Assembly: GCA_002292015.1 (NCBI GenBank)
Contig: DBBD01000004.1
Location: 1 to 20,506 of the forward strand
Origin: Firmicutes bacterium UBA993
GTDB lineage: Bacteria; Bacillota; Dethiobacteria; DTU022
Direction: 5' to 3'
DNA length: 20,506 bases
Shown: piece by piece, positions 14,583 to 20,506 of the stretch
Numbering within the stretch: position 1 is the stretch's first letter
How the letters are laid out: each line of letters starts with the position of its first letter
Notes under the pieces: model-generated
The model's input: only the letters and a program-made list of their open reading frames with translations
What the model was told of the DNA's origin: nothing
Database searches by the model: none
Translations under genes and position numbers: made by a program

Positions 14583-14834
14583 ATGGAAAATAGCTGCAGT
14601 GTCATTGTTTTGGCGCTGGATCACCGCTCTTCAGATGCGCCGGAAGTGCAAAAAGTGTTAACTGCTCATGGCTGCCTTTTTAAATTGCGGGTTGGCCTTC
14701 CTATGGGGCCGGGCTGTACCGATGAAGGTCTGATTATTTTAGTGGCGGAAGGAAGCGAAGACGATCGGGCTTCTTTTCTGGCAGATATAGAAAAATTTTC
14801 ACAAGTTAAAGTTTGCAACCTAAATGTTTGCTAA
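14583..14834 (+). CDS. TM1266-type iron-only hydrogenase system regulator
   Basis: An 83-residue protein matching in size and pattern the small ACT/NikR-C-like family annotated as 'iron-only hydrogenase system regulator' (TM1266 type). Visible elements are 'SVIVLALDHRSSDAPEVQKVL', an ACT-like first strand and helix, then 'HGCLFKLRVGLP', 'DEGLIILVAEGSEDD' and 'FSQVKVCNLNV'. GGAAAGGAGG at 14564-14573 serves ATG 14583; a TTG at 14580 is an alternative that adds one residue. Members occur next to hydrogenase structural or maturation genes; whether they regulate is not established. No DNA-binding domain is present, so any effect would be by ligand binding or protein contact. Its last 11 bases overlap the PHP gene. 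Confidence 0.82.
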   Translation: MENSCSVIVLALDHRSSDAPEVQKVLTAHGCLFKLRVGLPMGPGCTDEGLIILVAEGSEDDRASFLADIEKFSQVKVCNLNVC

Positions 14835-15627
14835 GAACGACCAAATGCCGATACTGAAGCGGTACAGTGCGGATCTTCACATCCATACGGTGCTTTCCCC
14901 CTGTGCCGATCTGGACATGGGGCCTGTCAACATTATTAGCGCAGCGCGCCGCCTGGGAACTGGGATTATAGCTATCACCGATCATCACTCGGCGGCAAAT
15001 GTGCCGGCGGTGATGGAACATGCGGGCGATGAGCCGCCTTTGGTTGTCCCCGGTATCGAGGTGCAGACCAGGGAAGAGGTTCACCTATTGTGCCTCTTTC
15101 CTGATCTGCATACGCTAAATGATTTTGCCAGGCTGATCAGAGACAAGCTGCCGCTTGTTCAAAACCGGCCGGATCTTTTTGGTGAGCAGGTAGTGGTCAA
15201 CGGGAAAGAAGAGATTCTCTACTTTGAGGAGATGCTGCTTACCGGTTCAGTTGGGATGACGGTGGAAAGTGTGGCGCGAGAAGTAAAAATGCGCGAGGGT
15301 TTGCTGATCCCATCCCACGTTGACAGGCCGGCCTACAGCTTGCTGGCCAATTTAGGGTTCCTTCCTCCTGGCCTGACAGTTCACGCGCTGGAGATAGCTC
15401 GGCCGGAGCTAAAGGAGAGGCTCCTGGCCGCTCATCCCAATTTGAAGAATTCAGCTTTTATAACTTCTTCAGACGCGCATTTTCTAAGCCAAATGGATAG
15501 CGCTTACATGACGGTATTTTATCTGGCTGAGCCATCGTTTCAGGAGATAAGGCTGGCTTTAGGCGGCGAAGAGGGAAGAAAAGTGTCGATAGAATTAAGA
15601 GTGCGACCTGAGCCTGGAGCTGCCTGA
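14824..15627 (+). CDS. PHP-domain phosphoesterase
   Basis: A 267-residue soluble PHP-superfamily protein, full length for a stand-alone PHP. Metal-site motifs are in order: 'DLHIHTVLSPCADL' (H19, H21), 'TDHHSAANV' (D53, H54, H55), 'GIEVQTREEVHLL' (E79, H87), 'IPSHVDRP' (H165) and 'SSDAHFL' (D217, H219). These would bind three metal ions for phosphoester hydrolysis. The substrate is unknown; relatives act on histidinol phosphate, nucleic acids or small phosphates. The ATG at 14824 overlaps the previous gene by 11 bases and lacks a clear Shine-Dalgarno, which implies coupling; ATG 14845 is an alternative. As last gene before a strong terminator, and with two GHKL ATPases in the operon, a role in removing phosphate from a signalling partner is possible but is inference. 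Confidence 0.88.
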   Translation: MFAKNDQMPILKRYSADLHIHTVLSPCADLDMGPVNIISAARRLGTGIIAITDHHSAANVPAVMEHAGDEPPLVVPGIEVQTREEVHLLCLFPDLHTLNDFARLIRDKLPLVQNRPDLFGEQVVVNGKEEILYFEEMLLTGSVGMTVESVAREVKMREGLLIPSHVDRPAYSLLANLGFLPPGLTVHALEIARPELKERLLAAHPNLKNSAFITSSDAHFLSQMDSAYMTVFYLAEPSFQEIRLALGGEEGRKVSIELRVRPEPGAA

Positions 15628-15653
15628 AAGAAGTGTAACCATAAAATAAGTCA

Positions 15654-15699
15654 AACTGCCCAGCAGCTAACTTCAGTAGCGGCTGGGCAGTTGCCTTTA
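15654..15699 (+). terminator. Strong intrinsic terminator of the hydrogenase operon
   Basis: AACTGCCCAGC 15654-15664 and GCTGGGCAGTT 15682-15692 are perfect inverted copies. After one A-G mismatch the stem continues with GCTA/TAGC and closes on a seven-base loop. GCCTTTATT follows. It lies 27 bases after the PHP stop codon and separates the hydrogenase operon from the zinc operon. Confidence 0.85.
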
Positions 15700-15792
15700 T
15701 TCGGTCTGAATAGTTACAAAGGCCTTATAAATCAAGCACTTTTAAGGATCTCTAATGGCATGGCTCGCACTATTTTGTGGATTTGCTGTAAA

Positions 15793-15809
15793 GGTCAGGG
15801 TGCATGACC
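15793..15809. repeat. Short perfect hairpin upstream of znuA
   Basis: GGTCA 15793-15797 and TGACC 15805-15809 pair around a seven-base loop. It is followed by GGAAAGCCTCCGG. No known riboswitch core could be assembled around it. The 15700-15830 stretch otherwise holds nothing that I recognise. Confidence 0.3.
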
Positions 15810-15830
15810 GGAAAGCCTCCGGGAATTGTC

Positions 15831-15860
15831 AGCTGAGCGTAAATTAGCTGAGCATAATTG
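15831..15860 (+). repeat. Tandem near-identical 15-base repeat
   Basis: AGCTGAGCGTAAATT (15831-15845) is followed directly by AGCTGAGCATAATTG (15846-15860). The first eight bases are identical, the ninth differs, and the A/T tail is shifted by one. The second copy runs into the candidate -35 box of the znuA promoter, so the pair could be a binding site for an activator or a chance duplication. Confidence 0.5.
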
Positions 15861-15889
15861 ATGAAAGATTCTTTTTTATATGATAAAAT
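15858..15889 (+). promoter_or_regulatory. Candidate znuA promoter
   Basis: TTGATG at 15858-15863 with TATGAT at 15879-15884 (spacer 15) or TAAAAT at 15884-15889 (spacer 20). Neither spacing is ideal, but the A/T-rich tract and the operator just downstream favour a promoter here. Confidence 0.45.
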
Positions 15890-15895
15890 CACTGG

Positions 15896-15917
15896 TAAAT
15901 AGGAATATTACTATTTA
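15896..15917. promoter_or_regulatory. Fur/Zur-type operator of the zinc operon
   Basis: A 22-base palindrome. The left half TAAATAGGAAT and the reverse complement of the right half, TAAATAGTAAT, agree in 10 of 11 bases. It resembles the Firmicute Zur box (TAAATCGTAAT half-sites) except for the base after AAAT and the missing central base. It lies between the candidate -10 and the znuA Shine-Dalgarno, ideal for repression by the zur product encoded last in the same operon. Confidence 0.75.
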
Positions 15918-15943
15918 AAACAATTAAGCTGGAGGTGCCTTGA

Positions 15944-16948
15944 ATGAGAAAATTACTGTTTCTGCTTGTCCTGTGCCTGGCTGGATTGCTTTTAACCGGC
16001 TGCGCTCATCGACCTGCGGCTACTCCTGTTGAGCCGGCTGCGCTGACGCCTGCAATAGTGGTGCCCGCAATTAAGGTTTATACCACTTTCTATCCGCTAT
16101 ATGATTTTGCAAAAAAAATCGGCGGTGAGCGGGCAGAGGTGGTCAAGCTGGTCCCGCCAGGTGTCAGCCCGCATGACTGGGAGCCGGACCCGGGAATAAT
16201 GGCCGGACTACAGGCGGCTGATGTCTTGCTCTATAACGGACTTGGACTTGAACCATGGCTGGACAGGGTTGTTGACTCTCTGGGCACAACAAAACTGGCT
16301 ATCGTTAATACAACAGAAGGAATAGAACCGTTACGGGGCTATAAGGATGCCTGCGCCGAAGAAGATAAGGATGCTTGCGGACCGGAGGAAGAAGAAAAGA
16401 AGAAGGAGGAGGCCGCCGCCGGGCAACTGCCGGACCCGCACGTCTGGCTTGATCCGCTGCTAGCCCTGAAACAGGCTGAAAGAATTTTCGAAGCTTTTGT
16501 GGCGGCGGATCCGGAAAACGAACAGTATTATCGTGATAACTTCGCCGCGCTCAAAAGACAGTTCGAACAGCTCGATGTGGAGTACCGGGAGGCACTGCGG
16601 GGAAAAGTTCGCGACAAGTTTATTGTAACCCATCTTTCCTTTGCTTACCTGGCTGAACGTTACGGCCTGAAGCAGGTTGGAATCGCCGGTCTTTCGCCGC
16701 TGGCGGAACCGACGGCACGTGAGTTGGCCGACCTGGTAAAGCTCATCCGCGAATATGACATCCGCTATATCTTTCAGGAACCACTGGTCAGCCCGCGTCT
16801 GGCACAGGTGTTGGCAGCGGAGACCGGGGCCGGTATTTTGGAGCTCAACCCGCTGGAGGGGTTAACGCACGAGGAAATCGCCGCCGGCAAGGACTATTTT
16901 TCTGTAATGCGTCAAAATCTGTCTCAGCTGCAGAGAGCGCTCAAATAA
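15944..16948 (+). CDS. znuA: Zinc ABC transporter substrate-binding lipoprotein
   Basis: A 334-residue lipoprotein of the cluster A-I (ZnuA/TroA) family. The signal peptide 'MRKLLFLLVLCLAGLLLTGC' ends in a lipobox with lipidated Cys20. Metal ligands expected for the family are visible: His77 ('GVSPHDWEPDP'), His166 ('DPHVWLDP'), His230 ('VTHLSFAYLAERYGL') and an acidic residue near 279 ('FQEPLVSP'). Between the first two histidines, the His-rich loop usual in zinc binders is replaced by a segment at 135-157 with two cysteines and many acidic and lysine residues ('DACAEEDKDACGPEEEEKKK'). GGAGGTG at 15931-15937 serves ATG 15944. First gene of the operon; the znuC ATPase begins 12 bases later. 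Zinc is favoured by the Zur-like gene and operator; manganese cannot be ruled out. Confidence 0.92.
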   Translation: MRKLLFLLVLCLAGLLLTGCAHRPAATPVEPAALTPAIVVPAIKVYTTFYPLYDFAKKIGGERAEVVKLVPPGVSPHDWEPDPGIMAGLQAADVLLYNGLGLEPWLDRVVDSLGTTKLAIVNTTEGIEPLRGYKDACAEEDKDACGPEEEEKKKEEAAAGQLPDPHVWLDPLLALKQAERIFEAFVAADPENEQYYRDNFAALKRQFEQLDVEYREALRGKVRDKFIVTHLSFAYLAERYGLKQVGIAGLSPLAEPTARELADLVKLIREYDIRYIFQEPLVSPRLAQVLAAETGAGILELNPLEGLTHEEIAAGKDYFSVMRQNLSQLQRALK

Positions 16949-16960
16949 AGGGGCAAAGAT

Positions 16961-17713
16961 ATGCGTCTGCCAGTCTTGGATCTGGATAAGATTACTTTTT
17001 ATTACGGGGATAGGATGGTCCTGGACCGGGTCAGCTTAACTGTTTTTTCCGGTGATTTTTTGGGCATTGTTGGTCCGAATGGATCAGGAAAAAGTACTCT
17101 TTTGAAAATCATCGCCGGGCTGCTAAGACCTGCAGCTGGCAGTGTCCGCGTTTTTGGTGTGGAGCGGGAGAATTCGCGTCGAGAAACGCGCATTGGTTAT
17201 GTAGCTCAGAACGTGACATCGTTCAACCAGGGGTTCCCTGCCACGGTTGAGGAGATCGTTCTGGCTGGCCTGACAGCGTCTCTCGGATTGCTGCGCCGGC
17301 CAGGCAGGCGGGAAAGGCTGTTGGTAGAGGAAACCCTGGAGAGCGTCGGCCTGGCAGACTTGCGGGAGAGACTAATTGGAGAGTTGTCCGGCGGGCAGCA
17401 GCAGCGCACATTTATCGCTCGCGCCCTGGTAGCGGAGCCTGCCCTGTTGCTGCTTGACGAACCAACCGTAGGTGTTGATGCCGACGCTAAGGACAAGTTT
17501 TACGAATTATTAGCTACTTTGCGGCGCGAGCGCGGTCTGACGTTGTTGATGGTCAGCCACGATGTCGGAGTAGTGGCTGAACAGGTGCAAAATATTGCCT
17601 GCTTGAACGGTAAACTTTACTTCCATGGCCCGCCGGCCGAATTCAGGGCCGAGGACATGCTATGCCAGGCGTATGGTTCTGCTGTCCGTATACTACACCA
17701 TGGAGACCACTGA
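16961..17713 (+). CDS. znuC: Zinc ABC transporter ATPase
   Basis: A 250-residue ABC ATPase. Walker A 'GPNGSGKST' (38-46), Q-loop near 'YVAQNV' (80-85), signature 'LSGGQQQR' (142-149), Walker B 'LLLLDEPT' (162-169) followed by 'VGVDADAKD', and switch His200 ('MVSHD'). The Tyr/Phe pair in 'ITFYYGDRMVLDRV' is the A-loop. It fits ZnuC/MntB-type ATPases in length and in the short helical domain 'TVEEIVLAGLTASLGLLRRP'. ATG 16961 follows a modest AAAGGGGC. The 3' end overlaps the open frame of znuB, so the permease start must lie at or inside its end. Confidence 0.93.
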   Translation: MRLPVLDLDKITFYYGDRMVLDRVSLTVFSGDFLGIVGPNGSGKSTLLKIIAGLLRPAAGSVRVFGVERENSRRETRIGYVAQNVTSFNQGFPATVEEIVLAGLTASLGLLRRPGRRERLLVEETLESVGLADLRERLIGELSGGQQQRTFIARALVAEPALLLLDEPTVGVDADAKDKFYELLATLRRERGLTLLMVSHDVGVVAEQVQNIACLNGKLYFHGPPAEFRAEDMLCQAYGSAVRILHHGDH

Positions 17714-17717
17714 GAGG

Positions 17718-18620
17718 ATGACTGGTTTGTTTGACTTTTGGGCTTATACCTTTATGCAAAGAGCTTATCTGGCTGGCCTGGTCGTAGCAGTTCTCTGCCC
17801 TACTATCGGAATTTACCTGGTGTTGAGGAGGCTGTCCATGATTGGGGAGATGTTTGCCCACGTTTCCCTGGCCGGTGTGGCATTGGGTATTTTTACCGGT
17901 GTTTACCCCCTGGCCACTGCTCTTGGGTTTTCTCTTGGCGCTGCTGCGGTTCTGGAAACGCTACGGCGTACTTACCGCGTTTTTACCGACCTGGCAATTG
18001 CGATCATTATCTCGGCCGGGCTTAGCCTGGCCGTCGTTTTGATCGGCCTGAGCAGGGCCTTTAATATTGACCTTTATTCTTATCTGTTTGGCAGTGTCTT
18101 GGCTATTAGCCCGCATGACCTATGGCTGGTGACTGCGGTTGGTTTATTGGTGGTTAGTTTTTCCTGGCTCTTCCAAAAAGAGCTGTTTTTTATCGCTTTT
18201 GATGAGGAGGCGGCTCGTTCGTCGGGTGTTGCCGTTGACCTGGTAAATTTGTTGTTCGTGGCTGCCACCGCTTTGACAATTTCGGTGTCCATGCGCGTCG
18301 TCGGGATTTTGCTCGTCTCGTCTCTGATAACTGTTCCAGTGGCGGCTGCGCTGCAGCTGGGGAGAAGTTTCCGTATCACTGCAGTGCTCGCCTATATTTT
18401 TGCCGGTTTCTCTGTCATGTTCGGGCTGTTTGTTTCCTATCATGCCAACCTGGCTCCGGGGGGTAGTATAGTGCTTACGGCTGTTCTTATATTTGTGCTG
18501 GCTGCCGGCAGTAGAAAGATATTTCCCAGAGGAGGAAGGTTGCATGCTAAAAACGAAATATTACGACATTCTGAAAATGAAGGGTTACAAAATCACACCC
18601 CAGCGGCAGAAGATTGTTGA
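17718..18620 (+). CDS. znuB: Zinc ABC transporter permease
   Basis: An integral membrane permease of the ABC-3 family, about 300 residues from ATG 17718 (MTGLFDFWAYTFMQRAYLAG). An in-frame ATG at 17700 is possible and would overlap znuC by 14 bases; the longer open frame from 17625 lies inside znuC. About eight to nine hydrophobic segments are seen. Family stretches include 'CPTIGIYLVLRRLSMIGEMFAHVSLAGVALG' and 'DEEAARSSGV', and near the end 'LLVSSLITVPVAAALQLGRSF' and 'GLFVSYHANLAPGGSIVL'. After the last membrane segment ('AVLIFVLAAGSRKIF') there is a hydrophilic tail of about 30 residues. Its last 25 or so are encoded in DNA shared with the start of zur, a 77-base overlap in another frame. 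The tail is probably a read-through into zur, not a functional domain. Confidence 0.9.
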   Translation: MTGLFDFWAYTFMQRAYLAGLVVAVLCPTIGIYLVLRRLSMIGEMFAHVSLAGVALGIFTGVYPLATALGFSLGAAAVLETLRRTYRVFTDLAIAIIISAGLSLAVVLIGLSRAFNIDLYSYLFGSVLAISPHDLWLVTAVGLLVVSFSWLFQKELFFIAFDEEAARSSGVAVDLVNLLFVAATALTISVSMRVVGILLVSSLITVPVAAALQLGRSFRITAVLAYIFAGFSVMFGLFVSYHANLAPGGSIVLTAVLIFVLAAGSRKIFPRGGRLHAKNEILRHSENEGLQNHTPAAEDC

Positions 18621-18960
18621 AATCCTGGGCCGGGCCGGCTGCCGCCTGACAGCACGCGAAATTCACCAGAGATTACGCAAGGAGCTTCCGGCTGTCAGTA
18701 TAGATACAGTATACCGAAATTTACACCTGTTAAGTGCTGTCGGACTAACCCATCACATTCAGCTGGCTTCCGGGGCTGTTTATGAACTTACCACTGACCT
18801 TAGCCATCATCATCACCTTTATTGCGTTGACTGTGAGAAGGTTGTCTGTATTAAGTATTGCCCCGACCTGCAGGGTTACAGCGAACAGGCCGGACGGTAT
18901 GGGTTTGAACTGGTCGGTCACACATTTGCCCTGCAGGGTCGGTGTTCTGATTGCCGGTAG
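18544..18960 (+). CDS. zur: Fur-family repressor, probably Zur
   Basis: A 138-residue Fur-family regulator. ATG 18544 is chosen over the longer frame because GAGGAGG at 18529-18535 precedes it and MLKTKYYDILKMKGYKITPQ is a normal Fur N-terminus. Winged-helix part: 'KITPQRQKIVEIL' (16-28), 'TAREIHQRLRKELPAVSIDTVYRNLHLL' (recognition helix about 52-63). Dimerisation/metal part: 'HHHHLYCVDCEKV' (88-100) with C94xxC97 and, at the C-terminus, C134xxC137, the structural zinc site. Extra cysteines C102 and C106 lie between. Location at the end of the znu operon and the palindrome ahead of znuA make zinc-dependent autoregulation likely; PerR- or Fur-type specificity is not excluded by sequence alone. 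It overlaps znuB by 77 bases. Confidence 0.88.
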   Translation: MLKTKYYDILKMKGYKITPQRQKIVEILGRAGCRLTAREIHQRLRKELPAVSIDTVYRNLHLLSAVGLTHHIQLASGAVYELTTDLSHHHHLYCVDCEKVVCIKYCPDLQGYSEQAGRYGFELVGHTFALQGRCSDCR

Positions 18961-19124
18961 TAGGCAAAATGAAACTTTTTTGTTGAGCAAGGGAAAGCCC
19001 GAAAGGACCACCGCCTACGAAAACCGCTCCCTACAACTTTATTGCTATGTTTTACGCAACCGGATAGTTAGAAAGCGGTTAATAAAAAATGCCGTAACGG
19101 TTATGAGCCGGAATATCTGGTATA
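18961..19124. other. Convergent intergenic region
   Basis: This separates zur (plus) from dctM (minus). A weak hairpin TTGCC/GGCAA spans the zur stop codon, followed eight bases later by six T (18976-18981), a poor terminator for the zinc operon. For the minus strand, a short CGGCT/AACCG-type stem near 19096-19110 is followed by ATTTTTTATT. Neither is strong. Confidence 0.35.
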
Positions 19125-20435
19125 TTACTGCAAAATTTCAGGTAGCCATACGCCTATCTGGGGAAAAATCATAACAAGAGCTAGTACCACAATCTGAATG
19201 ATGATGAACGGCCAAACAGATCTGTAGATATTGCCCATTGTGATCTCCGGAGGTGACGCAGCCTTCATGTAGAAACACGCCAGCCCGAAAGGCGGAGTAA
19301 GAAATCCGATCTGCGTATTAATGTTAAAAAGAATGCCGAACCATAAAGGATCAAAGCCCAGCCCGGTAATTATGGGGATAAAAATCGGCATGGTTATCAT
19401 TAGAATGCCTATCCAATCGATAAACATCCCTAAAATTATGAAAGTTAACTGCATAGCGATGATTACACCCCAGGGTCCGACTCCTAACCCATGGATGATC
19501 TCTTCGACAAACCCGGCCCCGCCGGCAAGTATGTAGACACCGGCAAAAGAATAGGCTCCGAAGATGACCCATAAGATCATGCATGTGATCTTCGTAGTTT
19601 CAAACCCTACTTCTTTTAGCGCCGTCCAGGTAAACCTGCGGCGAACTGCTGTACAAATTATTGCGCCCAGGGCCCCAACAGCGGCAGCTTCCGAGGGAGT
19701 GGCGATCCCGGCAAAAATAGAGCCCAGTACGCCGAGAATCAGAAGAACAGGTAAGATTAAATGTTTTACCATTATCAACTTGTCTCTTAGGGGGAGCATA
19801 TCCTCTGCGCACAGCGCCGGGGCCAGGCTTGGCTTAAGGTAACTCCTGATCAAAATATACAGAATGAATAAAGCGGCAAGAAGTAAACCGGGGCCAACAC
19901 CGCCAAGAAACAGCTCTCCAACAGACACTCCCGCGACAAGCGCATAGAGAACAAACGTTATGCTAGGGGGAATTAGTTGCCCGAGAGCCCCCCCGGCCAT
20001 AATAGAACCCAGTGCCAAGTGGCGATCGTAACGACACTTAAGCATGGCAGGAAGACTAATCAGTCCGATCGTGACCAGACTTGCACCCATTACTCCTACC
20101 ATCGCTGCCATTAGAGTACAAGCTACTATGGTAGCTATGGCAAGGCCGCCTCTGACTCGGCCGACCCACTGGTAAATCGCTTCAAATAAATCAGCGGCAA
20201 TTCCTGAACGGTCCAACATCAAGGCCATAAAAACAAACAGGGGAACGGCTAAAATAGCAAAACTATTCATCATATACCATACGCGGGCAGTGATAAAGGC
20301 CATCCCTGGAGTCCCCAACAGGAAAAAAGCGAATACCCCGGCCAAACCGCCGGTGGCAAAGGCAATTGGTACCCCTAGCATCAACAGCAGCACCAAGGAG
20401 CCAAAAAGGAGTAGGGTAAAGAGTTCAATGCTCAT
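19125..20435 (-). CDS. dctM: TRAP transporter large permease subunit
   Basis: A 436-residue polytopic membrane protein of the DctM family, the ion-coupled translocation subunit of tripartite periplasmic-binding-protein (TRAP) transporters. Typical stretches are 'MLGVPIAFATGG' at the N-terminus, 'PLFVFMALMLDRSGIAADLFEAI', 'GVMGASLVTIGLISLPAML', 'GSIMAGGALGQLIPPSITFVLYA', 'GIATPSEAAAVGALGAI' and 'NTQIGFLTPPFGLACFYMKA'. Length and the 12 or so hydrophobic segments are normal. ATG 20435 has GAGG eight bases upstream and overlaps the TGA stop of the preceding gene by the ATGA arrangement. Substrate (dicarboxylate, other organic acid, compatible solute) cannot be told without the binding protein, which would lie outside the window. 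Confidence 0.94.
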   Translation of the reverse strand: MSIELFTLLLFGSLVLLLMLGVPIAFATGGLAGVFAFFLLGTPGMAFITARVWYMMNSFAILAVPLFVFMALMLDRSGIAADLFEAIYQWVGRVRGGLAIATIVACTLMAAMVGVMGASLVTIGLISLPAMLKCRYDRHLALGSIMAGGALGQLIPPSITFVLYALVAGVSVGELFLGGVGPGLLLAALFILYILIRSYLKPSLAPALCAEDMLPLRDKLIMVKHLILPVLLILGVLGSIFAGIATPSEAAAVGALGAIICTAVRRRFTWTALKEVGFETTKITCMILWVIFGAYSFAGVYILAGGAGFVEEIIHGLGVGPWGVIIAMQLTFIILGMFIDWIGILMITMPIFIPIITGLGFDPLWFGILFNINTQIGFLTPPFGLACFYMKAASPPEITMGNIYRSVWPFIIIQIVVLALVMIFPQIGVWLPEILQ

Positions 20436-20506
20436 TGCGAGGACCTCTTTCCGATAGTGATTAAAAGGTTATTAAGAAACTTGGTTAATCCTTCAAGAAA
20501 CAACAA
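20432..20506 (-). CDS. C-terminus of the gene before dctM, probably TRAP small permease (DctQ)
   Basis: The minus strand carries an open frame from the window edge to TGA 20432-20434, giving 24 residues: LLFLEGLTKFLNNLLITIGK then RSSQ. The stop overlaps the dctM start codon (ATGA). In TRAP operons the small permease dctQ usually lies directly upstream of dctM, and a hydrophobic-basic tail of this kind is normal for DctQ. Only position and the tail support the name. Confidence 0.6.
   Translation of the reverse strand: MLFLEGLTKFLNNLLITIGKRSSQ

Noticed and set aside
15785..15825. Resemblance to a GEMM-I (cyclic di-GMP) riboswitch from the string AAAGCCTCCGG
   Set aside because: Only this short segment matches. 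The upstream GC-ACAGGGCAAACC core and the closing helices of the class are absent.
1..20506. CRISPR arrays, tRNA or rRNA genes, insertion sequences, attachment sites
   Set aside because: No regularly spaced repeats, tRNA-like cloverleaf, transposase or integrase frame was seen on either strand.

Overview
The window looks like chromosomal DNA from a strictly anaerobic, hydrogen-metabolising Firmicute, most like Clostridia of the Peptococcaceae / Thermoanaerobacterales type (Pelotomaculum, Desulfotomaculum or Moorella relatives). The basis is a multimeric NAD-linked [FeFe]-hydrogenase operon of the kind found there, strong Gram-positive Shine-Dalgarno sites with many GTG and TTG starts, and moderate G+C. 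The taxonomic placement is inference. No rRNA, tRNA, insertion sequence or CRISPR array was seen.

Layout. (1) 1-2645, minus strand: the N-terminus of a PAS-domain protein cut by the window edge, a YfcC/DcuC-type carboxylate or amino-acid carrier, and a small YccF membrane protein. (2) 2646-3523: a gene-poor stretch with a good sigma-A promoter, a terminator-like structure and a 30-codon ORF. It leads into (3) sbtA-sbtB (3524-4941), a SbtA-type sodium/bicarbonate permease and its PII-like partner. (4) 4942-5544: non-coding. It holds a near-consensus promoter (4944-4972), several well-formed hairpins and an intrinsic terminator (5175-5209), so it is a candidate structured RNA or leader. A separate inverted repeat lies just before the next operon.

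(5) 5545-15627: a ten-gene plus-strand operon. The order is DRTGG-domain protein, RsbW-like ATPase, sensory-type [FeFe]-hydrogenase with a C-terminal DRTGG domain, HydC (NuoE-like), a second HATPase protein, a small [2Fe-2S] thioredoxin-fold protein, HydB (NuoF-like) fused to a GltD/NfnB-like FAD/NAD(P) module, catalytic HydA, a TM1266-type regulator and a PHP-domain protein. A strong terminator follows at 15654-15692. HydABC would couple NAD(P)H and ferredoxin to H2. The sensory hydrogenase, the two GHKL ATPases, the DRTGG proteins and the PHP protein look like a built-in H2 or redox-sensing pathway acting by protein phosphorylation; that pathway is inference.

(6) 15628-18960: a zinc-uptake operon znuA-znuC-znuB-zur. 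A near-perfect Fur/Zur-type palindrome lies directly ahead of znuA, which implies autoregulation by the last gene. (7) 19125-20506, minus strand: a TRAP transporter large permease (dctM) and the last 24 codons of the gene before it, probably dctQ.

Most notable: the candidate RNA at 4973-5210, the sensory hydrogenase module with DRTGG domains, the 1005-residue HydB fusion, opposite cysteine substitutions in the L1 motifs of the two hydrogenases, and the 77-bp znuB/zur overlap.
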